Below are positions 54,117 through 63,413 of a DNA stretch of 64,000 nt, piece after piece (the stretch's first letter is position 1; every line of letters starts with the position of its first letter). Source of the stretch: Chelatococcus caeni. GTDB lineage: Bacteria; Pseudomonadota; Alphaproteobacteria; Rhizobiales; Beijerinckiaceae. The translations under genes were made by a program, and so were the position numbers. The notes under the pieces were generated by a model. The model had not been told where the DNA came from. It saw only the letters and a list, made by a program, of their open reading frames with translations, and searched no databases. The DNA is taken from positions 62,001 to 126,000 of the forward strand of contig NZ_JACIEN010000002.1 in NCBI RefSeq assembly GCF_014196925.1, given 5' to 3'.

Positions 54117-55727
54117 TCAGGCCGCGATCGACAGATCGGGGCCGGCCGAGCGCACGTCGGCGTCGACGTGGTCCTCGAACTTCTTGAAGTTGTCCCGGAA
54201 CATGCCGACGAGGCGCTTCGCCGTCTCGGCGAACTCGGCCTTGCTGGCCCAGGTCTTCACCGGATAGAGGATGTGCGGCTCGACGCCGGGCACCGAGGTC
54301 GGCACCGCGAAGCCGAAATAGGGATCCTGCCGGAAGTCGGCGCGGTTCAGCGAGCCGTCGAGCGCCGCCGTCAGGAGGCGCCTTGTGACGCGGATCGGCA
54401 TGCGCCGGCCGACGCCGTACTTGCCGCCGGTCCAGCCGGTGTTGACCAGCCAGCAGTCGACCCCGTGCTTGGCGATGAGGTCGCGCAGCAGGTTGCCGTA
54501 GACCGACGGATGGCGCGGCATGAAGGGCGCGCCGAAGCAGGTCGAGAAGGTGGCCTCCGGATCCTTCACCCCCTTCTCCGTGCCGGCGACCTTGGCCGTG
54601 TAGCCGGAGAGGAAGTGATACATGGCCTGGGCGGGCGTCAGCTTGGCGATGGGCGGCAGGATGCCGAAGGCGTCGCAGGTGAGCATGACGATGTTCTTCG
54701 GCATGCCGGCGCGGCCGGTCGCGCTCGCATTCGGGATGAAGTCGAGCGGATAAGCGCAGCGCGTGTTCTCGGTCTTCGAGCCGTCGTCGAAATCCGGCGC
54801 GCGCGTCAGCGGATCGAGCGCGACGTTCTCGAGGATGGTGCCGAAGCGCTCGGTCGTCGCGTAGATCTCGGGCTCGGCCTCGCGCGACAGGCGGATGGTC
54901 TTGGCATAGCAGCCGCCCTCGAAATTGAAGACGCCGCCGGCGCTCCAGCCGTGCTCGTCGTCGCCGATGAGCGTGCGCGAGGGATCGGCCGACAGCGTCG
55001 TCTTGCCCGTACCGGACAGGCCGAAGAAGACGGCGACGTCGCCGCGCTCGCCGGCATTGGCGGAGCAGTGCATCGGCATCACGCCCTTTCCGGGCAGGGC
55101 GTAGTTGAGGAAGGTGAAGACCGACTTCTTCATCTCGCCGGCATAGGACGTGCCGCCGATGAGGACGATGCCGCGCGAGAAATCACAGGCGATCACGGTC
55201 TGCGAGCGCACGCCGTGGCGCGCGGGATCGGCCCGGAAGGACGGCAGGTCGACGATGGTGAGCTGCGGCGCGAAGCGGGCGAGCTCACTCTCGTCGGGGC
55301 GGATCAGGAGGTTGCGGATGAAGAGCGAATGCCACGCATATTCGGTGAAGACGCGGGCATTGACGCGATAGGCCGGGTCGGCCCCGCCGTAGAGATCCTG
55401 CGCGAAGAGCTCCTTGCCCTCGGCATGGGCGAGGAAATCGGCGAGCAGCGTGTCGAACTGATCCGGCGTGATGGCGCCGTTGTTGTCCCACCAGACCTCA
55501 TCGCGCGTCGCATCGTCCTTGACGATGAACTTGTCCTTCGGGCTGCGGCCGGTATGGACGCCGGTCTCAGCCGCGAGCGCGCCGCCCTTGGCGAGCACCG
55601 CCTCGCCGCGCTTGAGCGCTTCCTCGTAGAGGCGCGGGGCCTCGAAATTCCAGAAAACGCGCTTGAGCCGTTTGAAGCCGAAGCTCTCGGCGCCGCATGC
55701 GCCGTTGAATACGCCGACGTTGTCCAC
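54117..55727 (-). CDS. pckA: Phosphoenolpyruvate carboxykinase (ATP)
   Basis: ATP-type PEPCK of 536 aa, the normal length. Kinase-1a P-loop is [11 protein letters not shown] (about 240-250); [15 protein letters not shown] near the N-terminus and [17 protein letters not shown] are family landmarks, with the Mn/OAA residues in the [11 protein letters not shown] and [16 protein letters not shown]-like regions. It makes PEP from oxaloacetate, the first step of gluconeogenesis. The start is GTG 55727, since AAGGAGG lies 6 bp upstream. It neighbours ChvI/ChvG, known to influence pckA in Agrobacterium. Confidence 0.95.
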   Translation of the reverse strand: MDNVGVFNGACGAESFGFKRLKRVFWNFEAPRLYEEALKRGEAVLAKGGALAAETGVHTGRSPKDKFIVKDDATRDEVWWDNNGAITPDQFDTLLADFLAHAEGKELFAQDLYGGADPAYRVNARVFTEYAWHSLFIRNLLIRPDESELARFAPQLTIVDLPSFRADPARHGVRSQTVIACDFSRGIVLIGGTSYAGEMKKSVFTFLNYALPGKGVMPMHCSANAGERGDVAVFFGLSGTGKTTLSADPSRTLIGDDEHGWSAGGVFNFEGGCYAKTIRLSREAEPEIYATTERFGTILENVALDPLTRAPDFDDGSKTENTRCAYPLDFIPNASATGRAGMPKNIVMLTCDAFGILPPIAKLTPAQAMYHFLSGYTAKVAGTEKGVKDPEATFSTCFGAPFMPRHPSVYGNLLRDLIAKHGVDCWLVNTGWTGGKYGVGRRMPIRVTRRLLTAALDGSLNRADFRQDPYFGFAVPTSVPGVEPHILYPVKTWASKAEFAETAKRLVGMFRDNFKKFEDHVDADVRSAGPDLSIAA

Positions 55728-55992
55728 GAATGACCTCCTTGCGCCCCCGCCGCCACGCATGATGGACCTCAAGGCCGCGAGGCCTCCACGTCCGCGCACC
55801 GCAGCCGCCGGAACCATCGATGCCCGGCATATGGCAGACTTTCAAGTGCGGGGACAGGCTGCTCGTTCCATCGAATCGATTGAAGGGAATTGCTTCCTTG
55901 CTGGCAACGGCGTGCGGCCGCGAAGCGTGACCGGTGAAGATCCGACGCTCCCTTCTCGCGGCGCCGCGGCGTTGAAGCACAATCGCACCCGC

Positions 55993-56084
55993 CGTCATGC
56001 CCGCGCTCGTCGCGGGCATCCACGCGGTAGAACGTTCTACAACGTCAAAGGCGTGGATGGCCGGGTCAAGCCCGGCCAAGACGG
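55993..56084. repeat. Dispersed palindromic repeat, copy 2 (in the 442-bp gap 55728-56169)
   Basis: Arms CGTCATGCCCGCGCTCGTCG...GCATCCACGC and GCGTGGATGGCCGGGTCAAG...CCGGCCAAGACGG form a long cruciform with individual hairpins. It is the partner of 2970-3060. An inner AGAACGTTCT palindrome occupies the centre. The remaining gap (55728-55992) must contain the pckA promoter, and AATCGATT near 55875-55885 is its most AT-rich palindrome. No gene is seen. Confidence 0.82.
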
Positions 56085-56169
56085 CGGAAAGGTCTGCGCT
56101 GCATTGCCGACGCCGTCAGCCACTCGGGCTAAAGCCGGACAGGCCGGCCGGCGGTATCTGTCGCAGGCG

Positions 56170-56901
56170 TCAGCGCCGGCGCGCCTCGGCGGCGAGGTCC
56201 TTCAAGACATGCCGCAGCTCGCCCGGCGCCCCGATCGGGGCCGGGAAGTCCAGTCTCCCGGTCAGGTCGCCGCAGACGAGGTCGAGGCCGCGCCGGTCGA
56301 TGCCGCTCGCGCGCCAGTTCCCCTCGGGCAGGCCGAGCAGCTTCGTCGCATAGAGCGCCAAGGCATCGGCATGGTCCTCGTTCATGTGCGCGACGGCGCC
56401 GGCCTCGTTCTCGACGAGGTGCTCCGCGCCGGCCAGGTCATCGACGAGGTCCTGCGGCGCAAGGTCGACGATGCGGCCGAAGCCGGCGACGAGATGGGCT
56501 CCGGTGATCTCGATGCGGTAGAAGGCGAAATCCTTGAAGCCGGCATAGCCGGCCGACAGGGGATGGCGGGCGAGAAAGCGGCGCTTCAGAGCCTCGTCGT
56601 CGCTCGCGACGGCGCGGCCGGCGAGGCTGATGCGCGGATGGGCGCTCGGATCCCCCGCGCCAACCTGCGTCAGGAGGAGCGACACGCGCGCATCGCGGGT
56701 GATGTTCTGCGTGTGCAGGGCGAGCGTCGAGATGAGGGTAACGGGCGTGCCGTCGATGGCCGTCGCGACATTGACGAGGGACACATAGGGCGCGCCGTCG
56801 GCCGCGAGCGTCCCCAGGGCACCGAAGCGGGCACGGCGCAGCAGGTGGGCGGCGGCGGAGCGCGGATCGAACGCGGCGGTTGAATCGGCGGCGGCGGACA
56901 T
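56170..56901 (-). CDS. HugZ-like pyridoxamine-phosphate-oxidase-fold protein
   Basis: Protein of 243 aa. The N-terminal split-barrel FMN-fold covers about 10-145 ([32 protein letters not shown]), and the C-terminal DUF2470 domain has [17 protein letters not shown]. This pairing is that of HugZ/heme-utilisation proteins, which bind and may degrade haem. Whether this one does is not shown. ATG 56901 has GGAG 12 bp upstream; ATG 56931 is in frame. It is divergent from chvI. Confidence 0.85.
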   Translation of the reverse strand: MSAAADSTAAFDPRSAAAHLLRRARFGALGTLAADGAPYVSLVNVATAIDGTPVTLISTLALHTQNITRDARVSLLLTQVGAGDPSAHPRISLAGRAVASDDEALKRRFLARHPLSAGYAGFKDFAFYRIEITGAHLVAGFGRIVDLAPQDLVDDLAGAEHLVENEAGAVAHMNEDHADALALYATKLLGLPEGNWRASGIDRRGLDLVCGDLTGRLDFPAPIGAPGELRHVLKDLAAEARRR

Positions 56902-57044
56902 CAATATTGTCTCCGGTAAAGGGGCGGACATGGCGTTATGCGCCCGAAAGCTGTAGGATCACCCGGCAGTCATCGTCATATTTCGGCCGTCCTCGTCCCG
57001 CAGGAGGCTCGGCTTCACTGATGCCTGCGAACGAGCGAGCCAGT

Positions 57045-57743
57045 ATGCCGACAATCGCCCTCGTCGACGACGACCGCAATATCCTGACCTCCGTTTCCAT
57101 CGCACTGGAAGCCGAGGGGTACCGCATACAGACGTATACGGACGGTGCGTCGGCCCTGGACGGCCTCAAGGCCAACCCGCCGGATCTCGCCATCCTCGAC
57201 ATCAAGATGCCGCGCATGGACGGCATGGAGCTGCTGCGCCGCCTGCGCCAGAAGACGGACATGCCCGTGATCTTCCTCACCTCCAAGGACGAGGAGATCG
57301 ACGAATTGTTCGGCCTCAAGATGGGCGCCGACGACTTCATCCGCAAACCCTTCTCGCAGCGCCTCCTCGTCGAGCGCGTGAAGGCCGTGCTGCGGCGCGT
57401 GAGCCCGCGCGAGCAGGGGACCGTTCGCGAGAGCGACGCCAAGGTGCTGGAGCGGGGCCTCCTCAAGATGGATCCCGAGCGCCATACCTGCACGTGGAAG
57501 AACGATCCCGTCACGCTGACGGTGACCGAGTTCCTCATCCTGCAGGCGCTGGCCCAGCGCCCCGGCGTCGTGAAGAGCCGCAACGCGCTGATGGACGCGG
57601 CCTATGACGACCAGGTCTATGTCGACGACCGCACCATCGACAGCCACATCAAGCGCCTGCGCAAGAAGTTCAAGGCCGTCGACAACAGCTTCGACATGAT
57701 CGAGACGCTGTACGGAGTGGGCTACCGGTTCAAGGAAACCTGA
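57045..57743 (+). CDS. chvI: Response regulator ChvI
   Basis: OmpR-family regulator of 232 aa. The receiver begins [20 protein letters not shown] with phospho-acceptor D52 ([10 protein letters not shown]), followed by [20 protein letters not shown]. The winged helix shows [20 protein letters not shown] and [15 protein letters not shown]. These match rhizobial ChvI closely. With ChvG it answers acid and envelope stress and is needed for host association in several Rhizobiales. ATG 57045 fits family starts; ATG 57021 is in frame. chvG follows after 62 bp. Confidence 0.94.
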   Translation: MPTIALVDDDRNILTSVSIALEAEGYRIQTYTDGASALDGLKANPPDLAILDIKMPRMDGMELLRRLRQKTDMPVIFLTSKDEEIDELFGLKMGADDFIRKPFSQRLLVERVKAVLRRVSPREQGTVRESDAKVLERGLLKMDPERHTCTWKNDPVTLTVTEFLILQALAQRPGVVKSRNALMDAAYDDQVYVDDRTIDSHIKRLRKKFKAVDNSFDMIETLYGVGYRFKET

Positions 57744-57805
57744 CGGCAGATGGGCACGAGAGCCGCCGGCCACCGGCCGGCGCGTCGATGCGGTCGCGAG
57801 GAAGC

Positions 57806-59599
57806 ATGACCGCCGAACCTTTCGACGAGACGCGGGCGCCGGCTGACGGCGCCGAGGCCGGTGCGCAGGCGCCGGCCCGTGCCGGCCTTGCCCGCCGGGT
57901 GAGCCGCGTCGGCCAGGCGGTGGTCACGCGCCTGTCGTCGAGCCTGACGCGGCGCATCGTCGTCCTGAACCTCGCCGGGCTCGTCGCCCTCTTCCTCGGC
58001 TTCCTCTATCTCAACCAGTTCCGCGCCGGCCTCATCGACGCGCGCGTGCAGAGCCTGCTCACCCAGGGCGAGATCATCGCCGGCGCCATCGCCGCCTCGG
58101 CGACGGTCGAGACCGACACCATCACCATCGATCCCGACAAGCTGCTGCAGCTGCAGGCGGGCGAGAGCTCGGGCCTGCAGGAGGACTTCTCGCCGCTCGA
58201 GTTCTCCATCAATCCCGAGCGCGTGGCGCCGCTGCTGCGCCGGCTGGTGACGCCCACGCGCACGCGCGCGCGCATCTACGACCGGGAAGGCTATCTCCTC
58301 CTCGATTCGCGCAATCTCTATTCGCGCGGCGATATCCTGAGCTTCGACCTGCCGCCGATCTCGCAGGAGGAGCCGACGCTGCTCGAGAGTAGCTGGAAGT
58401 GGCTGAAGCGCCTCTTCGGCCGCCCGGGAACGCCTTTCGCCGACGACATCACGGCGACGAGCGGCAAGTCCCTGCCCGAGGTGCAGAAGGCGCTGACCGG
58501 CCTGCCGGGCAGCGTCGTGCGGGTCAATACCCGCGGCGAGACGACCGTGTCGGTCGCCGTGCCCATCCAGCGCTTCCGCACCGTGCGCGGGGCGCTCGTC
58601 CTCTCCACCCAGGGCGGCGACATCGACACCATCATCGCCGCCGAGCGCTGGGCGCTGCTTCGGGTCTTCGCGGTCGCGGCCGCCGTGATGCTCGTGCTGT
58701 CGGTGCTGCTCGCCGGCACCATCGCCGGCCCGATGCGGCGCCTCGCCGAGGCGGCGGAGCGCGTGCGCCGGGGCATCAAGTCGCGGCAGGAGATCCCGGA
58801 TTTCACCGACCGCTCGGACGAGATCGGCCATCTCTCCGGCGCGCTGCGCGACATGACGCGGGCGCTCTACAACCGCATCGAGGCCATCGAGACCTTCGCC
58901 GCGGACGTGGCGCACGAGCTCAAGAATCCGCTCACCTCGCTGCGCAGCGCCGTCGAGACCCTGCCGCTCGCCCGCAACGAGGATTCGCGCAAGCGCCTGC
59001 TCGCCGTCATCCAGCACGACGTCAAGCGGCTCGACCGGCTGATCAGCGACATCTCGGACGCCTCGCGGCTCGATGCCGAGCTCGCCCGCGCCGAGGCCGA
59101 GCCGGTCGACCTGCGCCGGCTGCTGGAGGCCGTGGTCACGGTTGCCAACGAAGTGCGCGGCGCCGAATCAGCCCCGATCCGCCTCACGATCAAGGACAGC
59201 CCGCAGCGCGACGCCTATCTCGTCATGGGCCACGACAGCCGCCTCGGCCAGGTCGTCAACAACCTCATCGACAACGCGCGCTCCTTCTCGCCGCCGGGCC
59301 ACGAGGTGCGCGTGACCATGCAGCGCATCCGCGGCGAGGTGGACATCACCGTGGACGACGACGGGCCGGGCATTCCGCCCCATGCCCTGGAGCGCATCTT
59401 CGAGCGCTTCTACACCGACCGGCCGGAGCAGGGCTTCGGCCAGAACTCGGGCCTCGGCCTCTCCATCTCGCGCCAGATCGTCGAGGCGCACCGGGGCCGC
59501 GTCTGGGGCGAGAACCGGATGGCGCCCGCTGCCGGCGCGGAGCCGCCATGCCTCGGCGCGCGCTTCGTGGTGCGCCTGCCGGCCGCCGTACGCTCATGA
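57806..59599 (+). CDS. chvG: Sensor histidine kinase ChvG
   Basis: Membrane kinase of 597 aa. Two transmembrane segments (about 50-70 and 285-310) enclose a periplasmic sensor of about 215 residues. HAMP follows, then the H-box FAADVAHELKNPLTSL and ATPase motifs VNNLIDNARSFS, DDDGPGIP and GLGLSISRQIVEAHRG. GAGGAAG precedes ATG 57806. In Rhizobiales the periplasmic repressor ExoR holds ChvG inactive until acid stress; exoR is not in this window. Its stop overlaps hprK (ATGA). Confidence 0.94.
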   Translation: MTAEPFDETRAPADGAEAGAQAPARAGLARRVSRVGQAVVTRLSSSLTRRIVVLNLAGLVALFLGFLYLNQFRAGLIDARVQSLLTQGEIIAGAIAASATVETDTITIDPDKLLQLQAGESSGLQEDFSPLEFSINPERVAPLLRRLVTPTRTRARIYDREGYLLLDSRNLYSRGDILSFDLPPISQEEPTLLESSWKWLKRLFGRPGTPFADDITATSGKSLPEVQKALTGLPGSVVRVNTRGETTVSVAVPIQRFRTVRGALVLSTQGGDIDTIIAAERWALLRVFAVAAAVMLVLSVLLAGTIAGPMRRLAEAAERVRRGIKSRQEIPDFTDRSDEIGHLSGALRDMTRALYNRIEAIETFAADVAHELKNPLTSLRSAVETLPLARNEDSRKRLLAVIQHDVKRLDRLISDISDASRLDAELARAEAEPVDLRRLLEAVVTVANEVRGAESAPIRLTIKDSPQRDAYLVMGHDSRLGQVVNNLIDNARSFSPPGHEVRVTMQRIRGEVDITVDDDGPGIPPHALERIFERFYTDRPEQGFGQNSGLGLSISRQIVEAHRGRVWGENRMAPAAGAEPPCLGARFVVRLPAAVRS

Positions 59600-60090
59600 C
59601 CGGCACTGCCGCTCCGGCCCCGCCTCCCACCATCCATGCCGGCTGCGTCCTCGTCGACGAGGCGGGCATCCTGATCCGCGGCGCGTCGGGGACGGGCAAG
59701 TCGCGACTGGCGCTCGCCCTCGTCGCCGGCGCGCAGGCGAGCGGGCGGTTCGCCCGCCTCGTCAGCGACGATCGCTGCAGCGTGAGCGCCTCGAACGGGC
59801 GGCTCGTCGCCCGCCCCCCGGCAGCCCTTGCCGGGCTCCTCGAGGTGCGGGGCCTCGGGCTCGTCGAGATGGAGGCCGAGGGAGCGGCGGTCGTACGCCT
59901 CGTCGTCGACTGCGACACCGAGGCGCCGGAACGATACCCGCAATCCACAGACCGGACGGTGACCGTCGAAGGCGTCACCTTGCCGCGAATTCGCGTCCTC
60001 GCGGGCGAGGGAGGCGTTACGGCAGCCGTAATCCTGGGCTTGCTGCCGCGATTCGAGCGTCCGATGCTGCACGTTTTGTCGGAACGATGA
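59596..60090 (+). CDS. hprK: HPr kinase/phosphorylase, short alphaproteobacterial form
   Basis: Protein of 164 aa, about half the Gram-positive HprK length: only the C-terminal kinase domain is present. The P-loop is GASGTGKS (29-36), with SDDRC, LLEVRGLGLVE and the late RIRVLAGEGG segments. It phosphorylates HPr on serine. It is translationally coupled to chvG by the ATGA overlap and followed by EIIA(Man) and HPr genes, the conserved regulatory PTS of alphaproteobacteria. Confidence 0.92.
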   Translation: MTGTAAPAPPPTIHAGCVLVDEAGILIRGASGTGKSRLALALVAGAQASGRFARLVSDDRCSVSASNGRLVARPPAALAGLLEVRGLGLVEMEAEGAAVVRLVVDCDTEAPERYPQSTDRTVTVEGVTLPRIRVLAGEGGVTAAVILGLLPRFERPMLHVLSER

Positions 60091-60175
60091 CCAAATGGTC
60101 GCAGGCACTTGCACTTGCCGCCGCAATGCACAAAATGGGCGCTTCCTTTTGGGTGGCGGGGCCACGGGTTCTTGA

Positions 60176-60577
60176 ATGATCGGTCTTGTGCTGGTGACCC
60201 ACGGCTGCCTGGCGACGGAGTTTCGCGCCGCGCTGGAGCACGTGGTTGGCCCTCAGAAACAGTTTGAAACCATCACCATCGGTCCGGATGATGACATGGA
60301 GAGCCGCCGCAGGGACATCCTGGCGGCGGTGGGCCAGGTCGACACGGGCGAAGGGGTGGTCGTGCTCACCGACATGTTCGGCGGCACCCCCTCGAATCTC
60401 GCGATCTCGGTGATGAACGGGCGCAAGGTCGAGGTGGTGGCGGGCATCAACCTGCCCATGCTCATCAAGCTCGCCAGCGTGCGCGACGAGAAGCCGCTGG
60501 AGGATGCCGTCCTGCAGGCGCAGGAGGCGGGCCGCAAATATATCAACGTGGCGAGCCGGGTGCTCGCCGGCAAGTGA
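60176..60577 (+). CDS. PTS system EIIA component, mannose family
   Basis: EIIA(Man)-type protein of 133 aa with phospho-acceptor His9 in LVTHGCLA and the segments VVVLTDMFGGTPSNLA and VVAGINLPMLIKLA. No cognate membrane EIIC/EIID is adjacent, so a regulatory rather than transport role is likely, as in other alphaproteobacteria. It would take its phosphate from HPr, whose gene follows immediately. Confidence 0.93.
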   Translation: MIGLVLVTHGCLATEFRAALEHVVGPQKQFETITIGPDDDMESRRRDILAAVGQVDTGEGVVVLTDMFGGTPSNLAISVMNGRKVEVVAGINLPMLIKLASVRDEKPLEDAVLQAQEAGRKYINVASRVLAGK

Positions 60578-60591
60578 CGGCGGTCGTCGCA

Positions 60592-60918
60592 ATGGACATC
60601 GACACCTTCGACAATGACGACTGCCCCCCGGCGCCGGTGCCGGACGGCGCGCTGGCGCGCGAATTGCCGATCATCAACCGCAAGGGCCTGCATGCCCGTG
60701 CCTCGGCCAAGTTCGTGCAGACCGTCGAGCGCTTCGGCGCCGACGTCACGGTGACCCGCTGCGGCGAGACCGTGGGCGGGCGCTCCATCATGGGCCTTCT
60801 GACCCTCGCCGCCGCCCAGGGCACCAGCATCACCGTGACGGCCCAGGGCGAGGACGCGCAGGCCTGCCTCGACGCCATCACCACGCTGCTCGCCGAGCGC
60901 TTCGGCGAGGACGAGTAG
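60592..60918 (+). CDS. Phosphocarrier protein HPr
   Basis: HPr-family protein of 108 aa from this ATG. His34 (NRKGLHARASAKF) accepts phosphate from EI, and Ser65 (GGRSIMGLL) lies 31 residues later, exactly the His15-Ser46 spacing, so it can be the target of HprK. An acidic N-terminal extension of about 20 residues precedes the domain. A GTG at 60574 overlapping the EIIA stop is an alternative start. EI (ptsP) is not in this window. Confidence 0.92.
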   Translation: MDIDTFDNDDCPPAPVPDGALARELPIINRKGLHARASAKFVQTVERFGADVTVTRCGETVGGRSIMGLLTLAAAQGTSITVTAQGEDAQACLDAITTLLAERFGEDE

Positions 60919-60967
60919 CCGTGCTCTCTCGGCCGCCGCATCCCGCCGCGGTCCGCGCCCCTGAAAG

Positions 60968-62290
60968 CTATTGCGGGACGGTGCCGTTGGCCGCCAGCAC
61001 GTCGCCGGCGAGATAGAGCGAGCCCGTGACGAGGACGCGCGGCGGGCGCTCCCATTCCTTCGCCTTCAGCCCCACGAGTGCCGCCTCGACACTGTCGCCT
61101 GCCCGCGCCTTCAGGCCGACGGAGCGGGCGATGGCCGCGACCTCCTCGGCCGGGCGGGCGGCCAGCTGCGTGGGGATGGGGACGGCGACGAGTTCCTGCG
61201 CGAGACCGACGAAGGGCTTCAGGAAGCCGTCGGCATCCTTCGTGCCCAGCATGCCGACGATCATGACGAGCGGGGCGGGATGCCGCTCTTCGAGCTCGGC
61301 GAAGGCGGCGGCGAGCGCGCGGCCGCCGTCCGGGTTGTGGCCGCCGTCGAGCCACAGCTCGGCCCCCTCGGGCGCAAGATCGACGAGGCCGCCCCGGCGC
61401 AGGCGCTGCATGCGGGCCGGCCATTCGGCGCGGGTCATGCCGGCCTCGAAGGCCTCTGCCGGCAGGCGTCCGTAGCCGGCCGCCCGCAAGGTGGCGAGCG
61501 CCGTCCCGGCGTTGACGAGCTGGTGACGGCCGGCGAGCCGCGGCAGGGGCAGGTCGATGAGCCCCTGCTCGTCCTGGTAGACGAGGCGCCCGCCCTCCTC
61601 GTGCACATGGAAGTCCTGCCCGCCGACGAGGATCGAGCGGGCGCCGACGCGCTCCGCCGCCGCTTCGAGGACGGCCGTGGTCTCCGGCTCCTGCGGCGCG
61701 ATGATCGCCGGCGCGCCGCGCTTGAAGATGCCGGCCTTCTCGGCGGCGATGCGCGTGACGCTGTCGCCGAGATAATCCGCATGGTCGAGCGAGACCGGCG
61801 TCACCACGCAGGCCTGCGGCTCGTCGACGACATTGGTGGCGTCGAGGCGCCCGCCGAGCCCGACCTCGAGCAGCAGAACGTCGGCCGGCGTCTCGGCGAA
61901 GAGCAGCATGGCCGCCGCCGTCGTGATCTCGAAAACGGTGATCGGGGCGCCGGCGTTGGCGTCCTCGCAGCGTTCCAGGGCCTCGACGAGCCGGTCCTCG
62001 CCGACGAAGCGGCCGCCGCCGGGGCGGCCGAGCCGGATGCGTTCGTGGAAGCGCACCAGATGCGGCGAGGTGTAGACGTGGACGACGAGCCCGGCCGCCT
62101 CCAGAACGGCGCGCATGAAGGCGATGGTCGAGCCCTTGCCGTTGGTGCCGGCCACGTGGATGACCGGCGGCAGCTGGCGCTGCGGCGCGCCGAGGCGCGT
62201 CAGCAGCCGCTCGATGCGGCCGAGGGACAGATCGATCGTCTTGGGATGCAGCGCGAGAAAGCGCGCGAGCATGGCATCGGACGATTCCAT
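60968..62290 (-). CDS. folC: Folylpolyglutamate synthase / dihydrofolate synthase
   Basis: Mur-ligase-type enzyme of 440 aa. P-loop HVAGTNGKGSTIAFM lies at about residues 45-59, with the metal Lys-loop region TPVSLDHADYLGDSVTRIAAEKAGI and C-terminal LDGGHNPDGGRALA. It joins glutamate to dihydropteroate and tetrahydrofolate. It follows accD by 31 bp on the same strand, the common trp-accD-folC order of alphaproteobacteria. It is convergent with the HPr gene. Confidence 0.94.
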   Translation of the reverse strand: MESSDAMLARFLALHPKTIDLSLGRIERLLTRLGAPQRQLPPVIHVAGTNGKGSTIAFMRAVLEAAGLVVHVYTSPHLVRFHERIRLGRPGGGRFVGEDRLVEALERCEDANAGAPITVFEITTAAAMLLFAETPADVLLLEVGLGGRLDATNVVDEPQACVVTPVSLDHADYLGDSVTRIAAEKAGIFKRGAPAIIAPQEPETTAVLEAAAERVGARSILVGGQDFHVHEEGGRLVYQDEQGLIDLPLPRLAGRHQLVNAGTALATLRAAGYGRLPAEAFEAGMTRAEWPARMQRLRRGGLVDLAPEGAELWLDGGHNPDGGRALAAAFAELEERHPAPLVMIVGMLGTKDADGFLKPFVGLAQELVAVPIPTQLAARPAEEVAAIARSVGLKARAGDSVEAALVGLKAKEWERPPRVLVTGSLYLAGDVLAANGTVPQ

Positions 62291-62321
62291 GGCGGTCCCC
62301 GGCCCGGTCTGGGGCTGATCC

Positions 62322-63227
62322 CTATTCCGCGGCGGCGTCGAGCGCCGGCATGTCCGCAGGAGGCTCGACGACGGCGGGCTTGTCCTGCTTCATCAGCAGG
62401 CGGCACAGCCTGGCGACGGTCCCCTTCACGTCGCGGCGGTGCACGACCATGTCGACCATGCCGTGCTCACGGAGATATTCCGAGCGCTGGAAGCCTTCCG
62501 GCAGCTTCTCGCGGATCGTCTGCTCGATGACGCGCGGGCCGGCGAAGCCGATGAGGGCGCCCGGCTCGGCAATGTGCACGTCGCCCAGCATGGCGTAGGA
62601 GGCGGTGACGCCGCCGGTCGTCGGGTTGGTGAGCACCACGATATAGGGCAGGCGCGCTTCGTTGAGCTTGCGAACCGCCACCGTCGTGCGCGGCATCTGC
62701 ATGAGCGAGAGGATGCCCTCCTGCATGCGCGCGCCGCCCGAGGAGACGAAGAGCACGAAGGGCGTCCGGCGGGCGAGCGCCGTCTCCATGCCGGTGATGA
62801 TCGCCTCGCCTGCGGCCATGCCGAGCGAGCCGCCCATGAACTCGAAGTCCTGCACCGCGGCGGTGATGGTCGCACCCTCGACCTCGCCGACGCCGACCTG
62901 GACGGCATCCTGCACGCCGGTCTTGGCGCGGGCGTCGCGCAGGCGGTCGACATAGCGCTTCTCGTCGCGGAACTTGAGCGGGTCGGTCGGTACCTCCGGC
63001 AGGGCGATCTCTTCCCACGCACCGCCGTCGAAGAAGGAGGCGAGGCGCGCCCTGGCGCCCATGCGCAGGTGATAGTCGGAGCCCGGGATGACGAAGAGGT
63101 TGGCCTCGACGTCCTTGTGGAAGACCATCTGCCCCGTCTCGGGGCACTTGATCCAGAGATTTTCCGGCACCTCACGCTTGAACAGCGTCTTGATCTTGGG
63201 CCGTACGACGTCGGAAATCCAGTTCAC
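62322..63227 (-). CDS. accD: Acetyl-CoA carboxylase carboxyltransferase subunit beta
   Basis: Protein of 301 aa. It transfers carboxyl from biotin to acetyl-CoA together with AccA, starting fatty-acid synthesis. The core motifs [34 protein letters not shown] and [16 protein letters not shown] are intact. The N-terminal zinc ribbon is degenerate: C28 remains, but the other three Cys positions of the E. coli type are T31, I47 and S50. This loss is common in alphaproteobacteria. It lies between trpA and folC in one minus-strand unit. Confidence 0.95.
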   Translation of the reverse strand: MNWISDVVRPKIKTLFKREVPENLWIKCPETGQMVFHKDVEANLFVIPGSDYHLRMGARARLASFFDGGAWEEIALPEVPTDPLKFRDEKRYVDRLRDARAKTGVQDAVQVGVGEVEGATITAAVQDFEFMGGSLGMAAGEAIITGMETALARRTPFVLFVSSGGARMQEGILSLMQMPRTTVAVRKLNEARLPYIVVLTNPTTGGVTASYAMLGDVHIAEPGALIGFAGPRVIEQTIREKLPEGFQRSEYLREHGMVDMVVHRRDVKGTVARLCRLLMKQDKPAVVEPPADMPALDAAAE

Positions 63228-63375
63228 GGGGGCAACCTCTGGTGTCCCGGCGTGGACCTGCCACGCCCGAAAGGGTCACGGAACCTGGCCGCAACCCTGA
63301 AATATCGTCATGCGGCCTTCACATAGACCTTCGCGAGGCTTTTCGCTAGGTGCGACGGTGTTGCAAGGGATGGCA

Positions 63376-63404
63376 CCTCTCCCTCTTCCGGCGAACGGGA
63401 GAGG
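63376..63404 (-). terminator. Hairpin between trpA and accD
   Basis: CCTCTCCC (63376-63383) pairs with GGGAGAGG (63397-63404), loop 13 nt. It starts 9 bp after the trpA stop on the minus strand and may limit read-through into accD. No U-run. Confidence 0.5.
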
Positions 63405-63413
63405 GCCTCGTCC

